The translations under genes were made by a program, and so were the position numbers. Positions 1 to 11,670 of a stretch of DNA of 64,000 nt are shown here, piece by piece; within the stretch, counting starts at the first letter, position 1, and each line of letters opens with the position of its first letter. The notes below the pieces were generated by a model, which was given only the letters and a program-made list of their open reading frames with translations, was not told where the DNA came from and did no database searches. This DNA comes from Ectobius pallidus (lineage: Eukaryota; Arthropoda; Insecta; Blattodea; Ectobiidae). The stretch lies in the NCBI GenBank assembly GCA_964059195.1, contig CAXKWD010000006.1:66667073-66731072 (forward strand), written 5' to 3'.

Positions 1-456
1 TAAGTTATCAATTAAGGAATTAAATCAAAGGTATTATAGTTCCTAAATAGGCTATAGTATATTTTTAGCGTACGGATTAATTTATTTTCTACTTAATGGG
101 CTTGAGTCCTTATAAAATATACCTGAAATGTTCAATTTTTAACCTTCCTGCATTTCATCTGAATGGAATTTCAAAAATGTGCGAAGTAAAATATGTAAAA
201 TTTAATGCAATGTAGATGTAAACGCTGGTGAAATATATTTTAAAGTTATAGTTAGGTGACATCGGGTAAATCTGGATCGGAACAATCTGTTTAATTTTAT
301 GTGTATTGAGATTGATTTTAAAAGGTTAAGTGAACAAAATTCATTCCTTTGACTTTTAAAAGTTTACACGATGTATCTTGTGCAATAGAACTATGTCCCA
401 AAATTGATTATCTGGATTAGGTTCAGAGGACGAAATTAATATTTTTATATGAAAAT
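1..456. other. AT-rich sequence, no gene seen
   Basis: This stretch precedes the first retrotransposon. It is AT-rich, with no long open frame, splice-flanked coding island or clear repeat boundary that I can see. Confidence 0.5.
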
Positions 457-471
457 ATAAAATAATTGGTC
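457..471. repeat. Target-site duplication, low-coordinate copy (15 bp)
   Basis: The 15-mer ataaaataattggtc here recurs exactly at 3185-3199, on the other side of the RTE-like element. Matching stops at both edges, as expected for a target-site duplication made by target-primed reverse transcription. Confidence 0.9.
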
Positions 472-520
472 ATCAGCTGCATGGATTAAGCCCATTGGGC
501 TTGTTCCGGATCATGGAAGG

Positions 521-1831
521 TTAGCACTGTTCTTTCCATCGCTTCCGTGGTCGGCCTATGTTTCTTCTCCCTGAAGGTGTGTAATATAGTATTCTTTGTG
601 GTATACGATCGCTATTCATCCTTTGTACATGCGAGAGCCAGTTATTCCTGCGTTCCTTTATTAAATTATTAAGGTTGAATATTCCTAACTCCTTCCTAAT
701 ATCTTCATTCTTTTTCTTATCCAGGAGTGTATATCCAGCTACTCTTCGTAGGAATTTCATCTCTACTGCTTCTAATCGTTTTTCCTGTCCTTTTGTTAAG
801 GTCCAACACTCTGAGCCATAGAGAATGAGAGGAATAGCCATTACTTTGTAAAACTTTAATTGTGTCTCTCTTCTTGTATTCTTTAAGGTTCTTACTATTG
901 TTCCACAAAGATAACTAAATTTAGTAATCTTCTTAGTCAAGTCTACATTGTTTAAATAAGATATATCATAGCCGAGATAATTAAAATTTGTAACTTGTTC
1001 AACAGTTTTGTTTTCTATAACTATTTTTGATCTTATGGGATCCATACCTTTAAATGCTATAACTTTTGTTTTCTCTATAGATATATTCATATTATATAAT
1101 TTGCATATTTGATTTAACTTGAAAATTGCTGTTTGCAGTGCATCTTCTGATTCGGCTAAAAGTAGCTGATCGTCAGCAAATAAGAGTGTATTGCATGGAG
1201 TATTACCTATGTAAAATTCTTTTGTTAAACTCAGTTGCCAATTATGGACAATATCGTCAATATATAAATTAAAAAGTGTCGGTGACAGTGGACACCCTTG
1301 TCTTACTCCACGGTTAATTGTTGTTTTATTTGTAGATTTTAAGCCTATGTCAATTAAAATTTGATTGTCAGTATATAGGCTTTGCACTGCTTTGATAAGG
1401 TGTTGAGGAATGCCTTTTCCCAACATAATATTCCAGAGTGTGTTCCGATTTACTTTGTCGAAAGCCTTAACGTAATCGATGAATGCCATATGTATAGGTA
1501 AATTAAATTCTCTGTATTTTTCTATTAATTGTGTTACAGTGAAAATACAATCTGTGCAGGATCTGCCTTTTCTAAAGCCATTTTGGAATTCTGATAGTGT
1601 ATGTTCTATGATGGCATTAAGTCGTAATTTTAAAATAGAGGCATACACTTTGTAGCTGGTATTTAAGAGACTGATTCCTCGATAATTGGCACAGTCTTGC
1701 CTATCACCTTTTTTATATACTGGGCATATTTTTGCTATATTCCACTCATCTGGTATTTTCCCTGTTCTCCAACATATATTAATTAACTCCAAAATTCTAA
1801 GCTTCAGGGGCACAGATGCATATTTTAACAA
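521..1831 (-). pseudogene. Reverse transcriptase domain of RTE-like element
   Basis: A 436-codon open stretch covering the RT palm and C-terminal region of a non-LTR polyprotein. Visible RT motifs are NYRGISLL (residues 50-57), NGFRKGRS (84-91), FIDYVKAFDKV (117-127), GVRQGCPLSP (175-184) and the catalytic FADD box (218-221). Near the C-terminus come W-x-x-HVQRM and GRPRKRW, standard for this RT type, and the ORF closes with a TAA at 521-523. Upstream the frame continues but is interrupted by an in-frame TGA near 1874-1876, and a frameshift lies near 1976. The protein is therefore not made as one piece, although the RT block itself looks little decayed. It would reverse-transcribe element RNA at a nicked target in the nucleus. 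Confidence 0.9.
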
Positions 1832-1975
1832 TTCTCCATTTATATTATCTGCTCCAGGTGACTTTTTATTCTTAATTCAATTTAATGCAACTAATAGTTC
1901 ATCCAAGGTAATTGGATCTACATTTTCATTTATATGTAAGGGAACTATATAATTTCCTTCAGTAGTTTCTTCCGT

Positions 1976-2942
1976 TCAGAGATCTTGATAATATTTAATC
2001 CACGTATCTTCCTTGATTGTATTTATCTGTAATGTATCTCTATCAGATTTATTTAAGTATTTTAGAATCTTATATGCTTTATCCTGTATTCTGTGGACAT
2101 CAGTTTCTATTTCACTTACATATCTTGCCCAGCTATTCCGTTTGAGTTTTCTAACTTCTCTTCGTACAATTGCACATCTATATTTATATTCAGAGCGGTC
2201 TAATGGAGTCTTTGAAGAGATATATTTTAAGTAAGCGTCTTTTTTTCCTTTAATAAGCTGTGCTATATCATCGTTCCAAATGGTAAGTCCACGTTTATTG
2301 TATAGTTTCACTCTTTTCCCAAGTGCTTCATTTGCTGCTTTCGTTATAGTATTTTTTATACCTTCCCATTCTTGATTTAAATTTCTATGCAGAGGTAATT
2401 GTTCCAAATATGAGTTTAATCTACTTTGATAGAGTAGCCTTATACTTTCTTCCTGTAGCAAGTTAACTTTAAATGTATTGTTAAATATGGTTTTCTTTTT
2501 AAAGTTTTTCCATCTTGCTAAGATAGCAATTTTGGATATTAGAAGGAAGTGATCTGAATTAATATCGCATCCCCTATATACTCTGGTGTCTTGTACACAG
2601 TTTGCTAGTTTCTTATTTACTACAACGTAGTCAATTATACTCCTGCTTCCTCTTGCTGACCATGTAAACTTGTGAATATCTTTGTGTGGAAAGAAGGTAT
2701 TAGTAATTTTTAGGTCATTGTATGCAGCAAAATCAATTAGTTGTTTCCCATTATTGTTCAATACAGTCTCACCATGCTTACCAACAACGTCTTTAATTTC
2801 TTTATTCCCGACACGTGCATTAAAATCACCTGCTATTATGACATGGCAATTTGGGTTTACTTTATTTACTACAGTTTGTAGCTCTTCATAGAATTTTTCA
2901 GAATTTTCTCGCTTCCCTTCTCCATGCCCGGGGTCACAAGGG
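1976..2942 (-). pseudogene. Endonuclease C-terminal half and linker of RTE-like element
   Basis: An open frame runs from about 2942 down to the stop at 1976-1978. It encodes the C-terminal half of an apurinic/apyrimidinic-type endonuclease (exonuclease-endonuclease-phosphatase fold): a metal-site block GDFNARVG near 2840, then WSARGSRSIIDYV and the catalytic histidine block NSDHFLLISK. A basic linker to the RT follows (CAIVRREVRKLKRN). The N-terminal ~100 residues of the domain, which should hold the first catalytic Asn and Glu, are absent: coding begins abruptly at the leader junction near 2942. No ATG is apparent at the start of the open frame. The endonuclease cannot be functional. Confidence 0.82.
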
Positions 2943-3184
2943 TGAAGACCTCAACGGTGGAGTCGTTGGACTAACAGCGGAAGGGGCAGCCCTCCTCCTG
3001 GGGATGATACAAGAGGAGGTTAGTCGACAGCCTGAAGATAGCAACCCTATCAGCCGACTTACCCTACTGGGCGCTAGTAACGCACTTAGGGGACATTCTT
3101 CTTACTAAAATTCTTCATGGAAGGATCAGCCGGACGGATCAACAGATGACGACCAAAGCAAGGAATAAGGACAGAGAATTAGGA
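2943..3184 (-). promoter_or_regulatory. 5' leader of RTE-like element
   Basis: This GC-richer block lies between the endonuclease remnant and the TSD, so it must belong to the element. It holds no long minus-strand frame. I infer that it is the 5' UTR/internal promoter region. A plus-strand open frame across it (2851-3108) is a shadow. Its presence shows that the copy reached its true or near-true 5' end despite the coding deletion. Confidence 0.6.
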
Positions 3185-3199
3185 ATAAAATAATTGGTC
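3185..3199. repeat. Target-site duplication, high-coordinate copy (15 bp)
   Basis: Exact match to 457-471. It delimits the RTE-like insertion. Confidence 0.9.
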
Positions 3200-4910
3200 C
3201 TCACCTAATTTACTTCTTTAAATCATAATTTTCCACCTTAACTTCCCACATCCTGACTTGTTCTCCTGGCCACTCGGCCGCTCCCACGTGTATTCCATAT
3301 GAAGTACTTCAGCTTAGTTTGTTTCTCTATTTACATGCAGATATCAGTAGAATTTCAAGGTACTGTTTGTAACATAAAACTCTTTTCCCATGCCTCCACT
3401 ATTTATTAGCCTTTGTGGTAAACCTCCCTGGCTTTGACGAAGGGCAGCCTCAGTTCTCCAGTTAGGATACCCTCAACAGGACGGAAACAAAACTCCTTTT
3501 ATACACAGCTAGAAGACGAGAGGACTATAATTATTGTCTCTGGTTTACCATCGGGATTCGGTTGATGGTGTAGGTGGGAGAACGGTATGCAGAATTTATC
3601 TCATCGTGAAGCAGGGCAGGAAACTTTACTTTGGTGATGGTGAGAAAACCCAAGCGCACAAATATTTTAGATTTTAAATTATGTCCTCTTGTATTGGCCA
3701 CATTCTACTGGATGTGATTTTAATCTGAATGATCTGCTTTATTGGTTTATTCTTGGAAAAGTCCACATCTGATATTCTATCATTTTGTCACCACTAACCA
3801 GCTACCATCTAGAGAAATTGGTGCTTAGGAAACATACAAGAGATTAGATTATAGTTGGGTTGTTCTGGAGTTTCATGATTTAACCAGCTTTATCACGTTA
3901 TAAAAATCGAGAGGTTTCATTTTGATTTTAATTATATTTTGTGATGTGTTGGTCTCGTTCTAGTTAGGCTGTCGCTACCAATCTGAAGGATGATAACGGA
4001 TATAATGGTGCTGCAGTCTCTCCGGAGCGATATAACGTTGAACTAAAATCTAATTACATGATATCATATTATCAGGTGAAAGGACATCTTGTTATTATAC
4101 TGTGATTGATTTCATTAACATCATCAGAGTGATGCAACAAAAACCCTGGTTGATAACATTCGCCTCACCCTCGCGTCGTCATGCTGCGGAATAGTGTGTT
4201 GTGCTTTCTGCACACAGCCAGGAACTCAACACTACATTACTGATGTTAAGTGCTCCTATTAATAGCGAAAGTATGTTTAGTTAATTATATTGGAGTGTAT
4301 AATTATTTAGGGATGATAGAAGGTTGATTCAGCAACTTTAGTAAAAAAAATGCGAATGTTGAATTTTAATGTCAAAAGTAAAGTATGCCATAGCCTAAAC
4401 TTGTAACTCTGACGATTCCATTCCTAAGCCGCGTGTTTGATATTGACCAATAACGTTTAGCAGTTCCTCGGATATAGACCAATCACGATCATTTATCTTA
4501 TAATTTATGCTTCCTGGGGTCACAAGGTTGCAATTTTACCTGATAAAACATCAGGTTCTTACTGGACACGTAAGGCATCTAGGTGCGGTGAATAATACGT
4601 CACATGCTGCCAGTGAACAGAATTAAAGCGCATTATTTTGTACAACATTACTTCGTTCTCGCAAAATTTTAAAACTCGTAATTTATTGCGGGATTAACTA
4701 AGATAAATTATAAAGTCATTTGGGTAGATGGAAAGGTGCTGCTTTTGTCATTTTTTAAAGTGCTGCACCAAGTAAAAGCTCAAAATTTATTTTATCCTAC
4801 AATAGAGTTAAATAATTTTTTATTGTCAGAATGCACATCACAATAAATTACTAACAAAGTTTACTTTACATGCCTTAGGTACTTCTTTTTAATATTTTGT
4901 CTTTTAATTA
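3200..4910. other. Intergenic sequence, nothing recognised
   Basis: About 1.7 kb with no long open frame, no inverted terminal repeat pair that I could find and no homology I recognise. Composition is AT-rich with a few GC-richer patches near 3240-3300 and 4140-4220. Confidence 0.45.
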
Positions 4911-6331
4911 AGGCAGGTGGGGATAGATTAAACTCAGAGATCCATAAACTCATTTTTATGATGTGGAGAAAGAAAGAATTGCCAAAGAAATGCAAATAAT
5001 CTGTTATTATTATACCGATCCATAGAAAGGGAGATAGGGCCGATTTAATAACTATCGAGGAATTTTTCTCTTATCAACACCATACAAATTTTTATTTTTT
5101 TGTCAAGATTAACTCCATATGCAGACGAAGTTATTGGAGATCACCAATGTGGATTTAGGCGAAATAGATCAACCATTGATCACATATTTTGTATTTGCCA
5201 ACTCTTGGAGAAAAAGTGGGAATATAATAAGTCTGTTCACCAGCAATACATGGATTTTAAAAAGACATATAATTCAGTTAGGCGAGACAAAATTGTACAA
5301 TATCCTCATTGAGTTGGGGATACCAAAGACGTTAGTTAGGCTAATCAAAACGTGTCTAATTGAAACCTATAGCAGAGTCAAGTAGGGAAAGTTATGTCTC
5401 ATAGCTTTACCATTGAAAGCAGATTGAAGCAAGGAGATGCATTATCGCCTTTACTTTTTAATTTTGGTGTGGATTATGCCATGGAAAAGTTCAGGAAAAC
5501 AAGGTAGGCCTATAATTAAATGGCAGTCACCCGATTTTAGCTTATGTAGATGACGTTTGTTTGTTGAGCGATGAGATGAACAGAATCGAGAGAGATGCAG
5601 CAAGTCTGTTCGATGTCTGCAGGAATGCTGGATTGGAAATTAATACAGAAAAACTAAGTATATGGTCATGAAACGTCAAAATAATGCTCTACAAAATATT
5701 AGAATAGCCTGTAAATCGTTTGAACAAGCGGAGAAATTCAAATATCTGGGAGGAATAATTATAGATAGAAATAATATTAAGGCAGAAGTTAAGTGTAGAC
5801 TCAAATCAGGAAATGTCTGTTTTTATGGAGTTCAGAAAGAATTATCTAACAGTCTTCCGTCCAGAAAATTGAAATTTATAAGACAATTATCCTGTCGGTT
5901 TATTATATGGATGTGAGACCTGGTCGCTTACTCTTCGGGAAGAACATAATCTGAGAGTGTTCGAAAACAGGGTGCATAGGAAAATATTTTGGCCTAAGAG
6001 AAATGAAAACGGGGACTGGAGAAAACTGCATAACGACGAGCTTCATAACTGTACTCGTCAGCGAATACAATAAAGGAAATTAAATCACGGAGGATGAAAT
6101 GGGCTGGACATTTTGCGCGCATGGGGGAGGAAAGACGTTCCTAAAAAATATTGACTGGGAGACCCGAAGGGAAAAGACCACTTGGAAGACATAGACGTAG
6201 GTGGGAGGACAGCACTACGATAGATTTAAGGGAAATATGATTTGCGAGGTATGGTTGGATGGATTTAGCACAGAATAGGGTTGAATGGTGGGCTTTAGTA
6301 AACGCGGCAATGAACCTTCGGGTTGCATAAA
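4911..6331 (+). pseudogene. Reverse transcriptase relic, multiple frameshifts
   Basis: Fragments in order: IPIHRKGDR (near 5020), an open piece at 5100-5312 with RLTPYADEVIGDHQCGFRRN and FDFKKTYNSV-like motifs, LKQGDALSPLLFN (5425-5465), the catalytic box read as AYVDDVCLLSDE (near 5540), an open piece at 5662-5916 with KFKYLGGIII, then CETWSLTLREE, KWAGHFARMGEE and GRPEGKRPLGRHRRRWED, ending NAAMNLRV near 6330. The order matches an RTE-type RT. At least four frame changes or stops interrupt it, so it is a pseudogene. The RT palm Asp pair is still readable. Confidence 0.8.
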
Positions 6332-6379
6332 GTAGATAATATTTCTTTAGCTTACGTAGGAATTGTCTACTGCCATTGT

Positions 6380-6421
6380 GTAAGTAAGTAAGTAAATAAG
6401 TATGTAAGTAAGTAAGTAAGT
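6380..6421 (+). repeat. (TAAG)n microsatellite, 3' tail of retrotransposon
   Basis: About ten taag units with two point variants (taaa, tatg). It sits where the element's RNA 3' end should be, so it probably arose as the element's own tail rather than as an independent microsatellite. Confidence 0.85.
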
Positions 6422-6425
6422 CTAA

Positions 6426-7318
6426 AACATACGTAATTTTTTCTAGGAAAATATTTTAAAAGAAAAACTACAAATATTATTACCAATTTCATTAGTAAAT
6501 TTGTAAAACGAGTGTAAAAGATTTTCATATAAAAGTTCAGGTTCATATTTTAATATTTGTCGTGCGAGATATATTTCAGTTTTGATTAAAACAGTCAATT
6601 ATGTTAAATTTGAAGAACAAACTGAAATATTAAAATGAAATATGAAATTTCAATTCCGGTTTACATATAAATTGAGTCAAATTTCAAGTTTATCGGAAAA
6701 ATAGTTTAGAAAATAAACTGTCTCCTTTAATAGCAACATTATAAGTGTGTTCATATTAATATTAATAATAAAACCAGGTAAAATTATGTAACAAAATGCC
6801 AGTATGCTTTTGTTTAATCAGTGATAATTGCAATTATGATATGCAGAAAATACTTCTTTTCATTAAGCATGGCCAGAGATTTTCCCGTCTCCCAAATAAA
6901 TCATATAGTACTATTCTTGCACTTAATAACAATATTATTAACAGGGAGTGGAAGGGGTATATCATCTTATTCATTGTTTTAACCGTGCTTTACTGATAAA
7001 TAATATCCGTGCTGTTCCACAGCAGAAGAAAAAGCTAACAAATTTTCCCTGTGAGGTTCCTCTATAAAGTTTATAGTTTTCGTTATATCAGATATAAAGC
7101 TTATTACGTGGGGAACAAATTCCACGCGGTTTAACTACATCATGGCAAGTTGCTTTCGCCGCGTAGTGAGTTTGTTTTGTATGGGTGACACATAAGATCA
7201 ATGACTCCGCATCGGTGATCTGACAGTGCGCTGTTGCAGTTTTTCGGAACCAACAATCTCTTAAACCACGGACTTAATCACAAATATCCGAATAGGTTAT
7301 GTTTCTGTTTACTAACAC
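6426..7318. other. AT-rich spacer, no gene seen
   Basis: Contains only a 66-codon open frame (6796-6996) without recognisable features. I see no transposon ends or RNA gene. Confidence 0.45.
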
Positions 7319-7342
7319 TTTATTTATTTATTTATTTATTTA
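7319..7342 (-). repeat. (TTTA)n tail
   Basis: Six tandem ttta units. On the element's strand it reads as a (TAAA)n 3' tail. Confidence 0.85.
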
Positions 7343-7643
7343 ATCAAGAATGAACATTACAGGTATACACCCAATTACAATGTTCATGACTATACTAACA
7401 ATACATCATGTACTTACAATAAAACAAATATGAAGTAGATATAATAAAAAGTAGAAAAGTTAGGATAATGACCAATGTAAGGTAAGAAGTAGGAGAGAGT
7501 AAAGAGAATAAGAGAGATAAGGAGAAAGCAAGCATGAAGGATGTAGAGAAAAAATAGAAATGAAATAAGAGTAAAACTAGTATAATAAAACAGTGAAAAG
7601 TATGTTAGTTGACAACGGTGTTACTATTCGCACACACAGATTC

Positions 7644-8840
7644 CTAATTTTGGACAAGTTTTAACAGTTGGCTTGCAGCAGAGTTAAATTGTTTAAAATT
7701 CATTCCAAATATATCTATATTAAATGGGTGGATTTGATTGTACCTATTCAAAGTTCTGTTTATTGGTGAATTTTTGTGCAAGTCTGTGTTTACTCTGGGA
7801 GTAAAAAATAGTTTTCTTAATCTACTATTTTTACTGGGTACATATATATACATTTTTTCTATAAGGCTTGTATCGTCAATATGGGAATTAATTATTTTAT
7901 ACAGAAAACTTAATGACTGACATGCTCTTCTATGTGACAAAGCTTGGAATTCAAAATTTTCCAAGAGTTTATCATAATTCATATACAATGGATAAAAACC
8001 ACAAACTTTAAACATTAAAAACTTGAGGAATTTTCTTTGTACTTTTTCGATCATTTTTTTGTTCTTTACAGTAAACGGGTCCCAAATGATTGATCCATAT
8101 TCCAAATTTTGTCTAACGAGAGAATAATATAAACGAGTTAATGTTTCCTGGCTTAGCATGTATGAATTTCTCATTATGAAACCAAGGATTCCCAATGCTT
8201 TCCTAACTGTTAATTCTATATGTTCATTAAATCTTAGATTAGAATTAAAAACAATACCTAGATCTTTTTTACTTCTTACTTGAAGTAATAGAATGTTGTC
8301 AATGCTATAAACAAATATAATGGTTTCTTTGCATCTTGCAAATGTCATTTTTTCACATTTTTTAATATTAAGTGGTAATTTGTTATCTGTACTCCACTTT
8401 GATACTGAATTAATATCAGTTTGAAGATTATAACAGTCTTCTGCTGAATTTATAGTTTTATATAATTTGACATCATCAGCAAACATTATCACATTTGAAT
8501 ACAGAATTATATCAGGCAAATCGTTTACAAATAATAAAAATAATAGAGGACCCAGGTTTGATCCTTGAGGTACACCTGAATTGACAGTAAATTTATATGA
8601 AAAATGGCCTTTATAATTGACTATTTGGGATCTGCTGTTTAAATATGAACTGAACAGTTTAAGTAATTTCGGGGAAAGTCCAAAAAAGATTAATTTTTTT
8701 AATAGGAGGTCATGATCTACTTTACCAAAAGCTTTCTGAAAATCAGTATATATAGTATCAATTTGTTTGTACTTATCTAATTCAGATGATATGTATTCTG
8801 TGAAGTTACATAGATTGGTAATTGTTGATCTCTTAGGCAT
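7644..8840 (-). pseudogene. Reverse transcriptase, C-terminal part (Jockey/CR1-type)
   Basis: A 398-codon frame carrying most of the RT palm and thumb. Motifs: YTDFQKAFGKVDHD (31-44), SGVPQGSNLGPLLF (88-101), the catalytic FADD (120-123), KCEKMTF, then the thumb-region block KKDLGIVFNSNLRFNEHI and LVRQNLEYGSIIWDP, all standard for the Jockey/CR1 superfamily. The true frame continues upstream past the listed start: a single frameshift near 8885 separates it from the next piece. The C-terminal stop appears natural and is followed by the 3' UTR and tail. Confidence 0.9.
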
Positions 8841-8897
8841 AAAACCGTGTTGTTTTGATGAGATTGATATTTTAACATGATTGAAAACATGTTTATG

Positions 8898-9622
8898 TCA
8901 AATGCTTTCAAATATTTTGGCTGGTGTTGATAGAATTGCAATGGGTCTATAATTTTGTACTAATTTCGCATTTCCTGATTTATAAATGGGTGTAACTTTA
9001 GTAAATTTCCACGCATCTGGAAAAATACTCATTTCAAGTATTTTATTGTATATCAGGGTTAGTGGATATGCCAATGCTTCTCCACAGCCTTTAAAAATAT
9101 AGGTGGGTATTTTGTCTGGCCCAGAAGATTTTGTTGATTTTAACTGTTTTATGGCCTGTTTCACTTCTGTGATAGTTATATTTTTCAAATTAAGACAGTC
9201 CAATTCGCTATTGTTCGCATTAAACATTGGATTGTATGTAGATTTGGTTTGTGAATATATTGATCTAAAATAGTCTGCATATCCATTAGCAATTTCAACA
9301 TTTTTTTTTAAAGATTGGCCATTAAATACCATCTCTACATTAGATTTGAGTTGTTTTCTTTTACTTTTTAAAAAATTCCAAAATTGGTTGGTATTTTGCG
9401 ATATATTCTCCTCTATATTCTGTAGATAAGACCTATAAGCTAATTCAATATCATTTTTAATTCGGGCCCTACAAGCTTTATATAGAAACAAATTGTACTC
9501 TGAATCATCTTTCTTCTTTCTGTACTTTTCCTTAAGTTTGATATTATTTATAATTTGTTTTGTGAACCAAATGGGATACTTCTGTTTATATCCTCTTGTT
9601 TTAGGAACACATTGATCTATAA
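8898..9622 (-). pseudogene. Pre-RT region and RT fingers of the same element
   Basis: Open from about 9622 to the stop near 8898. It encodes the linker between endonuclease and RT (KQKYPIWFTKQII, then NTNQFWNFLKSKR) and the RT fingers (KSTKSSGPDKIPTYIFK, FPDAWKFTKVTPIYKSG, NYRPIAILS). The upstream end is cut mid-linker by 5' truncation, so there is no initiator. The downstream frame break near 8885 separates it from the catalytic palm. Confidence 0.87.
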
Positions 9623-10047
9623 ATAAAATATGAATAAAATATGAATAAAATAATATCCTATGTTCTTATTTAATTTTGTATTTAACGTTCTTGATAGTTT
9701 GATGAATGCTATCTCCCTAATAGGATATATATAATACGGTACATATTTATTTATCCTTTCAGTTAAGTTTTATTTGTATTGTATTGTTTATATATATAAT
9801 CAGATAAGGTAAGATTAAAACTTACTGAACAAATATACCTCAAATAATTATAAATATAATAATAACTATATAAAAAGGTTAAAACTTACTGAACAGATAC
9901 ACCTCAAATAATTTACAGACCCTCGAATAATCGACATTTGGATAATCAATTAGGTGGTTTCCTGAAAGAGTTACTCACTGAAACCAGTAGATTTTTATAT
10001 TAGGGTAGTCGAAGAGCACTACAGTTAGAAAATAGTTATTTATGGTA
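9623..10047. other. AT-rich spacer between retrotransposons
   Basis: Contains short near-repeats (gttaaaacttactgaacaratac-like segments around 9815-9910) but no gene. Confidence 0.4.
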
Positions 10048-10052
10048 CAAGG
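10048..10052. repeat. BEL/Pao target-site duplication, left (caagg)
   Basis: The 5 bases caagg immediately precede the left LTR and recur at 18047-18051 directly after the right LTR. Five bases is the usual TSD length for BEL/Pao integrases. Confidence 0.85.
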
Positions 10053-11510
10053 TGTTCAATCATAGATTTAAACTATCTACAAGTTTAATTATTTTGCTGC
10101 CAACTTGACAGCAGTATATTCTATTCATCATTTTTCTCTAATTTTATTGTTATAAGTTTACATTTTAGGTTATTGCATTACATCCTATATTCATTTACTT
10201 AGAACATTAGATTTAGCCTATCATGTTGGCTTTGGATATCTTTCTTTGTCACTTCCTGTTTCTGAATTCAACTTGACTCATATTCATAAATAACATTCAT
10301 TTTCTATCTTACAAGCTATTATCCCTATTCATTGTCTGTTATTATTCATATTTGATTATTATTTTTTGTATCCAGTCTTCAGGATACATTTCTTGAGCAG
10401 TTTAAATGCATTTCATATAGCTCAATGACTTGACTTCCTTCTTCTTCACTATTCAACAATCCATTACTCAAACATGAAAGGATTCATGTTTTCTTTGGTG
10501 CTTCGGATTATCGTGATATAGTCTGATCATCAACATTCATTCTATTATTTGTATGGATAATATATCCTACAAGTTCTACGCTTCTTTATCATATGCTTCA
10601 TCAAGTAAGCAATACTTCTAGTGCATCAAGAAATGGACTTAATCATTCATTCAATTTATGCCTGGCAAAATGGCGTTTCTGTGTTGTGTTTTGCTAATTG
10701 CTAAATAGCTGGGACATCACGACACATATTCTCATTCTTATAGCAGATAAAGATTCTGCTATTATCAATCTAAATAAGGACATTTACTTCGCTTCAAGTA
10801 AGTAATCATTAGTGTTACTAGAAGTGATTCCAATTTCCACACATCTACGCATTAAACATCGATCTTATTGTTGCGATTTAGCTATCATTAAATAGCTTAT
10901 CCATCAGACTTGACATTCAGTTTCTAGTCTTGAAAACTATTTCTACAAGTGTCACGCTTCACGGACAGATGTATATTTATTCACAAATGTGATTATATGT
11001 GACTTCAAGACTAAATTTTCATCTCCATTATCTACAAACTTTCATTCAATCGTTTATATGATAGATGGTGATAATGTTCACATCCTTGAATCATAACTTC
11101 AATCTCATGCGTTAAGATGGATTCACATATTACATCAAACATAAACACTACACACTAGAAGATTGTCAACCATTGTATTGATATGTAAATGCTATCTTCA
11201 AGAAGACTTTCAGCTGAAGACCTGCTATCTTTGTTTTCAACGCTTTTCAACCAAGTGAAAGTGTATTCGTTCGTGTGTTTTAACTTATAATTAAATATTA
11301 TATCTTATATCGTTAGTTTCATTGAGTGATGTATGCTATAAAGCTTATTCAATCCAATTCCTCCAATACAATGGAGGTGGTCCTCCGCCAGAGATCTCAT
11401 TAGTTGTGGTTAGCACGAAATGTGTTAAGCACAACTAAATTTTCAATCTCGTGTAGGTATTAGGGACTCTTACAGTCCGCTATCACAAAGATACGCCCCC
11501 TGATCCTACA
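10053..11510 (+). repeat. BEL/Pao left LTR
   Basis: Begins TG and ends CA. Nearly identical to 16585-18046. A TATAAA at 11337-11342, near the LTR 3' part, is the best candidate core promoter for element transcription. No long open frame lies inside. Confidence 0.95.
11337..11342 (+). promoter_or_regulatory. Candidate TATA box in left LTR
   Basis: TATAAA within tgctataaagctt, about 170 bp before the LTR end. The same motif is preserved in the right LTR near 17871-17876. Its function is inferred from motif and position only. Confidence 0.4.
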
Positions 11511-11532
11511 TTTGGTCCTCTCGGGCCGTGAT
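11511..11532 (+). promoter_or_regulatory. Candidate primer-binding site region
   Basis: The 22 bases directly after the left LTR, beginning tttggtcctctcgggccg, occupy the position where a tRNA 3' end primes minus-strand synthesis. I cannot name the tRNA with confidence. Confidence 0.4.
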
Positions 11533-11535
11533 ATT

Positions 11536-11670
11536 TCCAGCAAGATTGTATTAATAGGCCTAGCCTACATCTAGGATAGAACTAGCAAGACTGTATTAAT
11601 AGGCTTATCCTACATCTGTAATATCACCAGCAAGACTGTACTAATAACTTATTTCTTCATCTGGTCCTTC
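11536..11670 (+). repeat. Three tandem ~45-bp repeats in the BEL leader
   Basis: The block agcaagaytgtaytaata starts near 11539, 11584 and 11629, each followed by a related tail (taggc..atcctacatctg in the first two). The copies are imperfect. They lie between the primer-binding region and gag, where packaging or dimerisation signals would be expected. Confidence 0.7.

Larger units (their letters stand above)
472..3184 (-). mobile_element. RTE-like non-LTR retrotransposon with 15-bp TSD
   Basis: A complete insertion on the minus strand, bounded by a perfect 15-bp duplication. Reading from high to low coordinate it contains a 5' leader (about 2943-3184), an endonuclease remnant, a reverse transcriptase, a short 3' UTR and an end reading gcagctgatg, close to the TGATGATGA tails typical of RTE-type elements. 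The RT resembles the 45.15-46.93 kb copy in sequence order and C-terminal motif. It is not simply 5'-truncated: the leader survives, but the N-terminal part of the endonuclease is missing. Clade assignment is by resemblance, not by a tree. Confidence 0.88.
4911..6425 (+). mobile_element. Decayed 5'-truncated RTE-like retrotransposon with (TAAG)n tail
   Basis: Plus-strand RT homology starts abruptly near 4911 in the fingers region and runs to the C-terminal end near 6331. A short 3' UTR follows, ending in a (TAAG)n microsatellite at 6380-6421. A simple-repeat 3' tail is usual for such elements. The coding part is split over several frames, so this copy is older than the others. Its C-terminal sequence differs from the 0.5-3.2 kb copy, so it belongs to another family. 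No TSD was found. Confidence 0.8.
7319..9622 (-). mobile_element. 5'-truncated Jockey/CR1-type non-LTR retrotransposon
   Basis: Minus-strand element. Homology begins near 9622, just after where the endonuclase would end, passes through the RT and a ~0.3 kb 3' UTR, and ends in a (TAAA)n tail at 7319-7342. The 5' end is truncated, as is common for target-primed insertions. Only one frameshift separates the two coding pieces, so the copy is fairly young. The high-coordinate flank is AT-rich (two aataaaatatg-type repeats near 9620-9650) and I could not define a TSD. Confidence 0.85.

Noticed and set aside
2851..3108. 85-codon plus-strand frame in GC-rich DNA
   Set aside because: It is antisense to the RTE endonuclease/leader, lies wholly inside that insertion and has no family match.
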